From Nocardia neocaledoniensis (GTDB lineage Bacteria > Actinomycetota > Actinomycetes > Mycobacteriales > Mycobacteriaceae), in NCBI RefSeq assembly GCF_003182135.1, contig NZ_QGTL01000005.1, positions 124,001-188,000 on the forward strand: 64,000 nucleotides of DNA, in the 5' to 3' direction. The position numbers were made by a program, and so were the translations under genes. The notes under the pieces are model-generated. The model was not told where the DNA came from and made no database searches. It worked only from the letters and a program-made list of their open reading frames with translations. The first letter of the stretch is position 1, and the number at the start of each line of letters is the position of its first letter. Positions 1 through 7,528 of the stretch are shown in pieces.

Positions 1-339
1 GAACACATGCGCCCGAGCGCGGTCACCTTGACGGTGCCCGACAGCGGGGTGCTCCGGCACGACATCGCGTTGTCCGCGATGACGGTCCTCACCGGATTCG
101 CGCGCGCCGAGGACGGCCGGGCCGTGACCGACGCGCTGGTGAGCGTGCTCGACGCCGCGGGCGAGGTGACCGCGACCGTCCGCACCGACGAGAACGGCCA
201 TTACGTCGTGCCCGATCTGCTCGAAGGGCGGTACACCGTGGTAACCCGCGGTTACCCGGCGGTGACGGATCAGGTGACCGTGGCCGGGGCCGAGGTCGCC
301 CACGACGTGCGGCTCGGCTACGAGCCCGAGGACCGCTGA
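1..339 (+). CDS. C-terminal part of a protein with a carboxypeptidase-regulatory-like (Cna-B-like) domain, truncated at the left edge
   Basis: The reading frame is open to the first base of the window, so the ATG at 7 is probably internal and the gene starts outside. The visible 112 codons encode a beta-rich segment with the pattern of a carboxypeptidase-regulatory-like/Cna-B fold: a GFARAEDGRAV start, a DENGHY turn, and a YTVVTRGYPAV stretch. Such domains are structural and give no enzymatic function. The stop codon overlaps the start of the next gene by one base (TGATG), so the two are co-translated. The downstream partner carries the same kind of domain at its N-terminus, which suggests a common origin or shared use. 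The identity of the missing N-terminal part cannot be seen; a transporter fusion is possible but only a guess. Confidence 0.7.
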   Translation, partial: EHMRPSAVTLTVPDSGVLRHDIALSAMTVLTGFARAEDGRAVTDALVSVLDAAGEVTATVRTDENGHYVVPDLLEGRYTVVTRGYPAVTDQVTVAGAEVAHDVRLGYEPEDR

Positions 340-1160
340 TGAGTGGATTGACCGGCCGGGTCCGCACGGCGGAGGGCTGGCCGGTGCCGAACGCGGTGCT
401 GACCGTGACCGACATGTCCGGTCGGCAGATCGCCCGCGCGGTGGCCGACGAGACCGGGGTGGTGCGCACCGACCCATTGGCCGCGGGCGCGCACACCGCC
501 GTGCTCACCGCGGTCGGGTTCGAGCCGGTCGCGCGGATCGCGCAGATCTCCGCGACCGGGTCGGGGGCGATCGGCGAGGTGGTGCTGACGCCGACGGCGG
601 CCACCGTCACCGCGCCGCCGCCGGGACCGTGGACGATCGATCCGGCGCATTCGACGGTGATCGCCACCGCGCGGCACCTGGGCATCGCGAGTATCAAGGC
701 CCGGTTCGCGGAGGTGAGCGGGCGACTCGAGATCGCCGAGCCGTTCGAGCGGTCCACCGGACACGCGGAGATCCGGGCCGCGGGTATCGATACCGGAATC
801 GCGATGCGCGACGACCACCTGCGCTCGCCGGAATTCCTCGACGTGGCCCGCTATCCGACGATCACCTTCACCGGTCTCGGGTTCCGCCGTACCGGCGCCG
901 ACACGTGGGCGATGCAGGGGGAGCTGACGCTGCACGGACAGCGTCGCCCGATCGAACTCGCGATGACCTACGGCGGCTGGGGGCCGGATCCGTGGGGTGG
1001 CGTGCGCGCGGCGTTCCACGCCGAAACCCTGTTGCACCGCAACGATTTCGCGATCGACTACAGCGCGGTCGTGCGCGCGGGAGTGGCCGCCGTCGGCACC
1101 ACCGTCAAGATCGAACTCGACATCGAGGTGGTCCAGGGCGAGGGACTGCCTGCCGGATAG
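339..1160 (+). CDS. YceI-family protein with an N-terminal carboxypeptidase-regulatory-like domain
   Basis: This 273-residue protein has two parts. Residues about 1-85 repeat the Cna-B-like pattern seen at the end of the preceding gene (LTGRVRTAEGWPVPNAVLTV). Residues about 98-267 match the YceI lipocalin-like beta barrel: the opening PWTIDPAHSTVIATARHLG, then MRDDHLRSPEFLDVARYP, then LTLHGQRRPIEL. YceI proteins bind isoprenoid-type lipids in the barrel, and several are linked to stress or lipid carriage. No signal peptide or transmembrane segment is seen, so a cytoplasmic location is likely, unlike secreted YceI. The start overlaps the upstream stop (TGATG). Family assignment is firm; ligand and role are not known. 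Confidence 0.9.
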   Translation: MSGLTGRVRTAEGWPVPNAVLTVTDMSGRQIARAVADETGVVRTDPLAAGAHTAVLTAVGFEPVARIAQISATGSGAIGEVVLTPTAATVTAPPPGPWTIDPAHSTVIATARHLGIASIKARFAEVSGRLEIAEPFERSTGHAEIRAAGIDTGIAMRDDHLRSPEFLDVARYPTITFTGLGFRRTGADTWAMQGELTLHGQRRPIELAMTYGGWGPDPWGGVRAAFHAETLLHRNDFAIDYSAVVRAGVAAVGTTVKIELDIEVVQGEGLPAG

Positions 1161-1399
1161 CGCGCGTTCCCGATCACTCCTCGCCGACCACGTCGAGGAT
1201 GCTCGCCACCAGACGCTGTGGCAGCGCCGTGGTCCGGGCGACATCGGATCCGTGTGCCGCCTCATCGGATTCGGGTCGTCGTTCGAGGTTCCAGTGGTGC
1301 CTTCGGCGCAGCGTGCGCCGAAAGGTGTTCAGCGGTGGTCGCTCGCCACAGACTGGGTGTCGTTGGCGATTCGGCACCTACCGTGAGGGAGACCCTGTC

Positions 1400-1921
1400 A
1401 TGACGATCGAAACCCGGAGCACCCTCAACGCTGTCGACCTCGAGGCGGTGGGCGGGCTGGTCGAGGCGATCCGGCAGGATCCCGGCAAGGCCAGGACCAC
1501 CTGGGGTGCGCATGTGACGTGGAACGGCGCGTTCTCCTCGGCGGCGCGGGTGCGGTCCTTCGCCGCGATCCCGTCGGACGAGCCGCGCACGCTGGGCGGT
1601 GGCGACACCGCGCCCAACCCTGTCGAGCAGTTGCTCGGCGCGCTGGGCAATTGCCTTGCGGTCGGTTACGCGGCCAACGCGACGCTGGCGGGGATCGAGC
1701 TCAGGGACCTTCGCATCGATCTGAAGGGCGACCTCGACCTGCACGTCTTCCTCGGCCTGGCGGAGGGGCACGCCGGATTCGAGACGATCGTGGCGACGGT
1801 GCGGGTGGACGCCGACGCCACCCCGGAGCAGCTCGCCGATCTGCATGCCCGGGTGGCCGCCAGCTCGCCCGTCGGGCACACGCTGCGCAACGCGGTTCCG
1901 CTGGAGATCGTCGCGGGGTAG
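1400..1921 (+). CDS. OsmC-family protein (peroxiredoxin-like fold) with a single conserved Cys
   Basis: This is a 173-residue OsmC/Ohr-fold protein. The ATG at 1400 is preceded by GAGGGA (1385-1390); the frame is open further upstream, but that part has no ribosome site and no family similarity. The typical features are a beta-rich N-terminal half ending in GGGDTAPNPVEQLLGALGNC, the helix bearing Cys85, and the C-terminal ASSPVGHTL segment. In OsmC/Ohr enzymes a second Cys precedes the Pro-Val of that last segment; here the position is Ser156. The two-Cys thiol peroxidase cycle is therefore probably not possible as in the canonical enzymes. The gene converges with the small gene at 1929-2228, with 7 bases between them. 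Confidence 0.9.
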   Translation: MTIETRSTLNAVDLEAVGGLVEAIRQDPGKARTTWGAHVTWNGAFSSAARVRSFAAIPSDEPRTLGGGDTAPNPVEQLLGALGNCLAVGYAANATLAGIELRDLRIDLKGDLDLHVFLGLAEGHAGFETIVATVRVDADATPEQLADLHARVAASSPVGHTLRNAVPLEIVAG

Positions 1922-1928
1922 TGCCGCC

Positions 1929-2228
1929 TCAGCGCCACCGGCGCGACCGGGAGCGGCCCGCCCGGTGCCCGAAGAAGCCGGCGAGCCGGGACTCGCGGCC
2001 GTCGGTGCGTGCCCGCAGGGCGGCGTCGGCGAGATCGGCGAGGTCGTCGGCGAACGCCAGGGCCTCCGCGGTCACGTCGCGGCGGAGCCCATCGGCCAGT
2101 CGGCCGATGCCTCGGCCGCGGACACCGGCGACGGCGCGCGCCTCCTGGGCGAATTCGGTGACCGTGAGCAGGTCCTCCCGCACCTGTTCACGCCACGCGC
2201 TGAAGGATTCCGTGCGACGAGACCCCAT
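1929..2228 (-). CDS. Small Arg-rich hypothetical protein, 99 residues
   Basis: I do not recognise this protein. The chosen start is the ATG at 2228-2226, preceded by AGAGGCAGG on the minus strand. A second in-frame ATG lies six codons upstream (2246), and the frame runs open to 2330, but the ribosome site favours the inner start. The product is largely helical and charged (MGSRRTESFSAWREQVRED, then Ala/Asp/Leu-rich helices) and ends in a basic GRSRSRRWR tail. An operator-like inverted repeat lies just upstream at 2251-2266, which supports a real, regulated gene. No signal peptide or membrane helix is seen. Function unknown. Confidence 0.55.
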   Translation of the reverse strand: MGSRRTESFSAWREQVREDLLTVTEFAQEARAVAGVRGRGIGRLADGLRRDVTAEALAFADDLADLADAALRARTDGRESRLAGFFGHRAGRSRSRRWR

Positions 2229-2250
2229 CGTCCGCCTGCCTCTCATTTGA

Positions 2251-2266
2251 GTGAACACTTGTACAC
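2251..2266. promoter_or_regulatory. Operator-like inverted repeat upstream of the small gene
   Basis: The 16-base site GTGAACACTTGTACAC is an inverted repeat with one mismatched pair (arms of 7, centre CT). It sits about 23 bases upstream of the ATG at 2228. Its form resembles TetR-family operators, but no TetR gene lies in the window, so the regulator is unknown. Confidence 0.45.
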
Positions 2267-2320
2267 CGATGTGGAAATGGTATCCGGTAACGCCGGTACC
2301 GGCAACAGGCGCTTCGGCGG

Positions 2321-2347
2321 TCGGGGACACGGCGGTCGTGTCCCCGA
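2321..2347 (-). terminator. Terminator hairpin downstream of the Nudix gene
   Basis: An 11-bp perfect stem (TCGGGGACACG / CGTGTCCCCGA) with a 5-base loop lies about 55 bases past the Nudix stop codon, in the gap before the next minus-strand gene. There is no U-tract, which is usual for actinobacterial terminators. A separate 12-base palindrome, GCCGGTACCGGC, lies at 2292-2303. Confidence 0.6.
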
Positions 2348-2401
2348 AAGGTGTTGTGCCAGTGTGAGCGCGGTCGGCGGCGTGGCGTGCCGCGCCCGCC
2401 G

Positions 2402-2875
2402 TCAGCTGGGTGAACCGGCTCGTGGGTTGCCGTCGCGGACGAGATCGCGATACGCGCTGAGGATGCCGCGGATGGAGGACGTCACCGGCAGTTGGCCATC
2501 GAGCGGTGCCCAGACGTACCGGGCGTGGGCGGTGAGGTGGATCGGCTCGAACGCGACGACGTCCACGGCGAAATGCAGCCGGCGGACAGGGTGCGCGTCA
2601 GGGGACAGGTAGTCGAAATCGCCGACGTGATGGCGGATTCCGGTGACGACCAGGCCCGTTTCCTCGCGCACGCCCCGGGCCACCGCCTCGGCGAGCGATT
2701 CGCCGGTCTTGACCGTGGCGCCGGGGAGCTTCAGCGGGACCTTGATCGGGCCACTGTCGTCGCGCTCCAGTAGCAGCACCTGGCCACCGCGATCGATGAT
2801 TACGCCGACTCTCGGTGCGGTGCCGTCGATTTCAGCTCGACGGGCCAGCGCTTCCAACTCCGACGCGGGGACCAT
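2402..2875 (-). CDS. Nudix-fold protein with a degenerate Nudix box
   Basis: This is a 157-residue protein with a Nudix core. The ATG at 2875 is chosen, with GGAAG twelve bases upstream; a TTG four codons earlier (2887) would lie directly on that site. The Nudix box spans about residues 53-75: GATVKTGES, then AEAVARGVREETGLVV. The metal-binding Glu pair (Glu71, Glu72), Glu59 and the final Gly are present. The first box Gly is Ala53, and the Glu of the canonical RE pair is Gly68. In MutT-type enzymes that Glu is a key catalytic/metal residue, so activity may be lost or altered. C-terminal sequence (HARYVWAPLDGQL) fits Nudix folds. Substrate unknown. The gene lies 105 bases downstream of the MerR gene on the same strand. 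Confidence 0.85.
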   Translation of the reverse strand: MVPASELEALARRAEIDGTAPRVGVIIDRGGQVLLLERDDSGPIKVPLKLPGATVKTGESLAEAVARGVREETGLVVTGIRHHVGDFDYLSPDAHPVRRLHFAVDVVAFEPIHLTAHARYVWAPLDGQLPVTSSIRGILSAYRDLVRDGNPRAGSPS

Positions 2876-2980
2876 GGGGCGTACCAACTTCCGACTCCGG
2901 ACCGAACGGACCCGACGAATGTAGCGGATCGCAACGTTACCCGTCGGTTTGCCGGCGGGCGCGCGGATCGGGCGCTTCCG

Positions 2981-3418
2981 CTACCCCCGCGATGTCGTGC
3001 CCGGGCGCTCGGCGGCGGTGGCCAGAGCCGCGGCGTGTGTGCGCAGGATGCGGTGGTGTTCAGGGCAATCGTCGAGCCGCTCGTGCCTGCATTCGAGGAG
3101 GTGACGCAGGACCGCCTGTGCCTGCCGGATCCGCGCGACCTGCTCGTCGAGCTGCCGCATCTTGTCCGACGTGAGTGCGCGCCAACCTGATTCGGTGCTC
3201 CCGACAGGCATGCGGAACTCGGCGATCTCGGCCAGGGTGAAGCCCGCCGACTTGAGCAGGTCGATGAACGCCACCTGCTCCACCGCGCGTTCGTCGTAGC
3301 ACCGTTTGCCGCCCGTCCGCCCCGAGGCGCGCAGCAGACCCTTGCGTTCGTAGAAGCGCAGCGCCGACGCGGCCAAGCCGGTGCGCTCGCGCAGCTCGGA
3401 GATCGAGAGTTCACCCAT
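2981..3418 (-). CDS. MerR-family transcriptional regulator
   Basis: This 145-residue protein has an N-terminal winged helix-turn-helix of MerR type (ISELRERTGLAASALRFYER, residues about 6-25, then KGLLRASGRTGGKRCYDERAV). A long dimerisation helix (about 83-110) follows, then a tail with Cys110, Cys118 and His121/122 (LLECRHERLDDCPEHH). The Cys/His spacing suggests metal or redox sensing, but the effector is not known. It is transcribed divergently from the SDR gene, with a perfect inverted repeat between them at 3423-3438. No ribosome site precedes the ATG. A TATGGT box eight bases upstream on the minus strand fits a leaderless mRNA, with the operator overlapping its own promoter. Confidence 0.92.
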   Translation of the reverse strand: MGELSISELRERTGLAASALRFYERKGLLRASGRTGGKRCYDERAVEQVAFIDLLKSAGFTLAEIAEFRMPVGSTESGWRALTSDKMRQLDEQVARIRQAQAVLRHLLECRHERLDDCPEHHRILRTHAAALATAAERPGTTSRG

Positions 3419-3448
3419 TGACTTGAACCATAGTTCAACCTGAATGCT
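3418..3448 (+). promoter_or_regulatory. MerR-type promoter/operator for the SDR gene
   Basis: A perfect 6+6 inverted repeat, TTGAAC-CATA-GTTCAA, occupies 3423-3438. On the plus strand it lies between a TTGACT -35 (3418-3423) and an AATGCT -10 (3443-3448), separated by 19 bases. The over-long 19-base spacer around a palindrome is the hallmark of promoters untwisted by MerR activators. The assignment is inferred from position and spacing. Confidence 0.65.
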
Positions 3449-3505
3449 CGGACCAGACGCCGTCGGTCCAGAGCCGACGGGTCGCCGACGTGTGAGGAGC
3501 GAGGA

Positions 3506-4279
3506 GTGACCGACAGGACAGGTGTGGCGGTGGTGACCGGCGCCGGGCGGGGGATCGGGGTGGCGATCGTGCGGGCGCTGGCCGATGACGGTTTCCGGGT
3601 GGTCGCGGGCAGTCGCACGATCACTCCGCAGCTGCGCGCGGCGTCACCCGATGCCGTCGAGGTGGACCTGACCGACGGCGAGGGACCGGCCCATCTCGTC
3701 CACCACGCGATCGACCGGCACGGCGGCGTCGATCTTCTCGTCAACAATGTCGCGGGCACCTCCACCCCGGCAGGCGGCTTCCTCGAACTGGATGACGCGG
3801 CGTGGCGACACACCTTCGACGCCACGCTCCTGTCGACTGTTCGCGCGACCAGGGCAGCGTTGCCGAGCCTGCTGGACCGGCGCGGCGCGATCGTCAACAT
3901 CAGCTCGGTGAATGCCCGACTGCCGCAGCCCCGGCTGGTCGCCCAGTCGGCGGCGAAGGCCGCGGTGACGAATCTCGGCAAGGCGCTCGCCGAGGAGTTC
4001 GGTGGACGGGGTCTGCGGGTGAACACGATCTCGCCCGGCCCGGTGCTCACCGACCTGTGGACGACGCAGGGAGGTCCGGGGGAGGCCCTCGGGCGGAAGG
4101 TGGGTGTGCCCCTCGACCGCGTGGCGGAGGAACTGCCCGCGGTCCTCGGGATGTCCACCGGTCGATTCACCACTCCCGAAGAGGTCGCGGCCCTCGTCGT
4201 GTTTCTCGCGTCCGGGCGAGCATCGAATATCAGCGGCGCCGACTTCGTCATCGACGGCGGCATGCTGAAGACGGTCTGA
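3506..4279 (+). CDS. Short-chain dehydrogenase/reductase-fold protein lacking the catalytic Tyr
   Basis: This is a 257-residue classical-SDR-length protein. The GTG start at 3506 follows GAGGAGCGAGGA. Cofactor elements are present: TGAGRGIG at residues 11-18, NNVAG at 80-84, and SPGPV at 176-180. The catalytic set is not intact. Ser133/134 and Lys151 are kept, but the Tyr of YxxxK is Gln147 (codon CAG) and the usual helix-4 Asn is Thr107. All other sequence around the site (NISSVNARLPQP, SAAKAAV) is well conserved. It may bind NAD(P) without classical oxidoreductase activity, or use different chemistry. It is probably controlled by the divergent MerR protein through the site at 3418-3448. The 279 bases between this gene and the next hold no convincing gene. 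Confidence 0.93.
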   Translation: MTDRTGVAVVTGAGRGIGVAIVRALADDGFRVVAGSRTITPQLRAASPDAVEVDLTDGEGPAHLVHHAIDRHGGVDLLVNNVAGTSTPAGGFLELDDAAWRHTFDATLLSTVRATRAALPSLLDRRGAIVNISSVNARLPQPRLVAQSAAKAAVTNLGKALAEEFGGRGLRVNTISPGPVLTDLWTTQGGPGEALGRKVGVPLDRVAEELPAVLGMSTGRFTTPEEVAALVVFLASGRASNISGADFVIDGGMLKTV

Positions 4280-4558
4280 TTCGCCACCGTCCGCGCATCG
4301 GGCAACTCCTTGACGGGTAGCGCGGTGAACGGCGCTTGCGGGATTATTGCGAGAGCGTGCATATGTGGGTCGACCGCCTGTCGGGTGGCGACGATTCGAG
4401 CCGTCATCATCCCAGTGTGACTCCGGCGTGTCCGCGCCATGCCGGTGGACCGGAGATCGGTTTGCTGAAGGTGTGCTGTCTGTATCCTCTGCTCGTCCAG
4501 CATGACCGTGGCGAGCGGAATCCCGTTCGCCCCCAGAGCGTCGGAGGTTTGTGCACCC

Positions 4559-5731
4559 ATGGTTCGGCATCGCTCGGTTCCGCGTCCGGCGGTACTCACG
4601 CCCGGCCCTGCGATAGCGCCTTTCCGTCCCACACTGCTCGATGCGTCGAGCGAGGAAGGGTTACGCGACCTGGAATCGCTGGCGGCGTCGGGCGCTGTCC
4701 GCGCGGTGCACGACACGATCGACGAGCAGCTCGACGAGCTGATCCGCTGCGCGGACCCGGCTTTCGCGCACACCGCGGACACCCTCGGCGCGTGGCGGCG
4801 CCGGATCTGTGGCGAGATTCCGTTGTGGCGGTGGGGAACCTGGGTGTTCTACCCGTGGAACGGGCAGCTGGTGCACGTGCTGCCGCGCGCGGCGTTCGAA
4901 CGCGTGCGGGCCGATCGCAATCGCGACAAGATCGACCGCGCGCAGCAGCGGGATCTCCGCGCGTGCCGGATCGGGGTGGTCGGGCTGTCGGTGGGCAACA
5001 GCGCGGCGGTGACGCTGGCGATGGAAGGGGTCGGTGGTTCGTTCCGCCTGGCCGACTTCGACACCGTCGGGCTGTCGAACCTGAACCGCCTGCGGGCCGG
5101 GGTCGGGGATCTCGGGGTGCCCAAGGCGGTGCTGGCGGCGCGCCAGATGTTCGAGATCGACCCCTATCTGGACATCGAGGTGTTCACCGACGGATTGACC
5201 GAGGACTCGATCGGGCCGTTCTTCGACGGCGTGGACGGCAGCGGGACACTGGACCTGCTGGTCGAGGAGTGCGACACGGTGTGGGCGAAAGTCGCCGCCC
5301 GTGAGTACGCGCGCAGCCGGGAGATCCCGGTGCTGATGGACACCAACGATCGCGGCCTGCTGGATGTCGAGCGGTTCGATCTCGAACCTCGGCGCCCGTT
5401 GTTCCACGGCCGCGCCGGTGGGATCACCGCGTCCCAGGTCGCGCGGATGACGGGCGGCGAGAAGCTGTCGCTGCTGCTGGACGTGGTCGACGAGTCGCGA
5501 CTCAGTCCGGTGATGCGGGTAGCGATCGGGGAGATCGGCCGCAGCCTGTCGAGCTGGCCGCAACTCGCGTCCGGGGTGATGCTCGGTGGCGCGCTGGTGG
5601 CGGACACGGCCCGTCGGATCCTGCTCGGCGAGCTGATCCCGTCGGGACGCACCTATGTCGACCTCGACGAGCTCATTCCCGCGATCAGTCTCTCCGCGGA
5701 ACTCGAGCGGGCGATGGAGGAAGTTCGATGA
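4559..5731 (+). CDS. ThiF/E1-like Rossmann-fold protein, similar to the N-terminal part of mycobacterial Rv1355c
   Basis: This is a 390-residue protein. The ATG at 4559 is chosen because GGAGG lies at 4543-4547; an earlier in-frame ATG at 4502 has no ribosome site. The ATP-binding ThiF/MoeB/E1 fold is clear: RIGVVGLSVGNSAA (residues about 137-150), the acidic strand end RLADFD (163-168), then SNLNR (173-177) and Lys189. Family members adenylate a C-terminal carboxylate of a protein or small molecule. Mycobacterial Rv1355c-type proteins, recalled from general knowledge, join such a domain to a nitroreductase-like domain; this protein ends after the ThiF part (GRTYVDLDELIP region). Its stop overlaps the start of the GNAT gene (ATGA), so the two are coupled. 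Substrate unknown. Confidence 0.85.
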   Translation: MVRHRSVPRPAVLTPGPAIAPFRPTLLDASSEEGLRDLESLAASGAVRAVHDTIDEQLDELIRCADPAFAHTADTLGAWRRRICGEIPLWRWGTWVFYPWNGQLVHVLPRAAFERVRADRNRDKIDRAQQRDLRACRIGVVGLSVGNSAAVTLAMEGVGGSFRLADFDTVGLSNLNRLRAGVGDLGVPKAVLAARQMFEIDPYLDIEVFTDGLTEDSIGPFFDGVDGSGTLDLLVEECDTVWAKVAAREYARSREIPVLMDTNDRGLLDVERFDLEPRRPLFHGRAGGITASQVARMTGGEKLSLLLDVVDESRLSPVMRVAIGEIGRSLSSWPQLASGVMLGGALVADTARRILLGELIPSGRTYVDLDELIPAISLSAELERAMEEVR

Positions 5732-6360
5732 CGGTCGACCTGCGCAACGTGGAACTGGTCGGCAAGCGGCTGCGGTTGCGCGACCTGCGTCCCGACGATC
5801 TCGGCGTCTACCAGCGGATCTTCACCGATCCGCAGCTGACCAGGTTCATGGGCGCCGACAGCATGGGCGTCCGGGCGGCCGCGGCGTCGTTCGAGGCGGC
5901 CCGGCGTGCCCAGGGCGAGAGTCCGCGCCGCAAGTACACGCTGGCGATCACGGCACCGGGGGCGGACACCATGGCCGGCACCATCAGCCTGCTGGTCGAG
6001 GACTTCGGCAGCAACGCGATGATCGGCGGCCTGGTCGTGGTTCCGGAGGGGGCGTTGCGGGCGGGCGGCATCGAGGCGGGCAGGCTGCTGGCGGCGTTCG
6101 CCTTCGGGCCGCTCGGCATCCACCGGGTCTGGGCCGGGCACCGGCACGATCATCCGGTGATGGACACGGTGATGTCGGGAGTGGGCTTGACACCGGAGGC
6201 GCGGCTGCGGCAGCTCTACCGGACCCATGGGCGCTGGCACGACGTGTGCACCTACGCGGCGGTGCGGCCGGAATGGGTTGCGACAGCGACCGATACCGAA
6301 CGCCGGATCCTCGCGCTTCGACCCGCCGAGGCAAGGGAACACGCCACCGCGGGGCGGTGA
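5728..6360 (+). CDS. GNAT-family N-acetyltransferase
   Basis: This 210-residue protein begins LVGKRLRLRDLRPDDLGVYQ, the usual N-terminus of RimJ/RimL-type (Acetyltransf_3) GNAT proteins. The core strand and following acetyl-CoA region appear as MIGGLVVVPEGALRAGG and the helix EAGRLLAAFAFGPLGIHRVW (about 97-135). Such enzymes move acetyl from acetyl-CoA to an amine on a protein N-terminus, amino acid or small molecule. The gene starts inside the stop of the ThiF-like gene (ATGA at 5728-5731), so the two products probably act together. The substrate cannot be told from sequence. A 175-base gap without a gene separates it from the AraC gene. Confidence 0.85.
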   Translation: MTVDLRNVELVGKRLRLRDLRPDDLGVYQRIFTDPQLTRFMGADSMGVRAAAASFEAARRAQGESPRRKYTLAITAPGADTMAGTISLLVEDFGSNAMIGGLVVVPEGALRAGGIEAGRLLAAFAFGPLGIHRVWAGHRHDHPVMDTVMSGVGLTPEARLRQLYRTHGRWHDVCTYAAVRPEWVATATDTERRILALRPAEAREHATAGR

Positions 6361-6535
6361 AGTCGGTGCCGAACCCTACCGAAACGGGCTCCGGGCGGGG
6401 CCGTGGCGCGCTACCATCGCCGACTACAGGCCCCAGGCAATCACCTTTTGCCCGAATCGCCTCCACCCCAAACGCGTAGCGGTCGGCGACGGGAGGGACT
6501 CCACCGCCGACGAGAACCCGAAGTGGAGATCGTCA

Positions 6536-7510
6536 ATGGCAGTGCTGATCGACTCCGACTATTTCGCGCCGACCGACCGCCGGGAGGCCGTCACCGCGAT
6601 CCTGCAGGAAGCCGATCTCGGCGCGAACCTGCAGATGTGGGACGCGCCGGCCGAGGTGGTGAGCCGACACCAGTCCTGGCTGCTGGGACCGATCGCGCTC
6701 ACCCGCTCGGAGGTGTCCGGACATCAGGTCTGGCGCACCAGGCGGCACGAGCAGTCCACCCCCAGCGACACCCTGACGGTGACCGTGCAGCACGGACAGG
6801 TCCGCAGGCACGAACAGTTCGGCTCCCAGACGCTGATCGAGCCGGGCGCCTGCGAGGTGATCGACCTGGCCACCACCTTCGCCTCCGGCTGGCACGGTCT
6901 CGGCGGCACGCTGTGCCTGCAGCTGTCGCGGGAACGCCTCGGCATCTCGCCGGAACTGGTCGTCGCGGCGCACGGGCGGCTGGCCGCGTCGCCGCTGTAC
7001 CCGATGGTGACGGCGCAGATCCAGCATCTGGTCAGGATCGCCGACCAGCTCGAAACCGATCCGGCAGCCGCCTCGCTGGGCGAGTCGTGCATGGAAATGG
7101 TTCGGGCGCTGTTGATCTCGGCCGCCGGGCGCGGGCCGGGCGACGGCGGCGCGATCCCGGATCAGCTGATGATCGAGCAGATCCTGGGGTACGTGCGGAC
7201 CCACCTGTCCGACTCGGACCTGAAGATCCCCGCGATCGCGGCCGCCAACAACATCTCCGTGCGGCACCTGTACAAGGTGTGCGCGCAGTCGGGGGTCAGC
7301 CTCGAGCAGTGGATCATCGAGCAACGGCTGTTCCGGGCCCGTGACATGCTGATCGACAGAGGCTACGCGCACCGGTCCATCGGCGCCGTCGCCGGCGCCG
7401 TCGGCTTCCGCGACGCCGCTCATTTCTCCCGGCGATTCCGCGAAGCGTTCGGCATGACGCCGCGGGACTGGCGCCGCAGCGCCGCCGAGACGGACACCCC
7501 ACCGAAGTAG
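6536..7510 (+). CDS. AraC-family transcriptional regulator
   Basis: This 324-residue protein has the AraC-binding-like N-terminal domain (about 15-200; includes SRHQSWLLGPIALTRSEVSG and VIDLATTFASGWHG) and a C-terminal double helix-turn-helix at about 228-313. The latter contains IPAIAAANNISVRHLYKVCA and the signature FRDAAHFSRRFREAFGMTPR. The ATG at 6536 follows GGAGA at 6524-6528; the frame is open back to 6227 but overlaps the GNAT gene there. Members with this N-terminal domain usually respond to small molecules and control catabolic or stress genes. Its target is not evident. It could act on the polyketide genes 3.5 kb downstream, but nothing in the sequence shows this. Confidence 0.92.
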   Translation: MAVLIDSDYFAPTDRREAVTAILQEADLGANLQMWDAPAEVVSRHQSWLLGPIALTRSEVSGHQVWRTRRHEQSTPSDTLTVTVQHGQVRRHEQFGSQTLIEPGACEVIDLATTFASGWHGLGGTLCLQLSRERLGISPELVVAAHGRLAASPLYPMVTAQIQHLVRIADQLETDPAAASLGESCMEMVRALLISAAGRGPGDGGAIPDQLMIEQILGYVRTHLSDSDLKIPAIAAANNISVRHLYKVCAQSGVSLEQWIIEQRLFRARDMLIDRGYAHRSIGAVAGAVGFRDAAHFSRRFREAFGMTPRDWRRSAAETDTPPK

Positions 7511-7528
7511 TCCGCGGTCCGCCCCGAC

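Noticed and set aside
1161..1399. Possible small gene or control element between the YceI and OsmC genes
   Set aside because: Overlapping frames exist but none has a ribosome site or sensible composition; no strong repeat is seen.
4502..4558. Earlier ATG start for the ThiF-like gene
   Set aside because: No ribosome site precedes 4502, while GGAGG lies before the ATG at 4559; the extra 19 residues add no conserved sequence.
6227..6535. Upstream extension of the AraC gene
   Set aside because: It overlaps the GNAT gene in another frame and lacks family similarity; the ATG at 6536 has a ribosome site.
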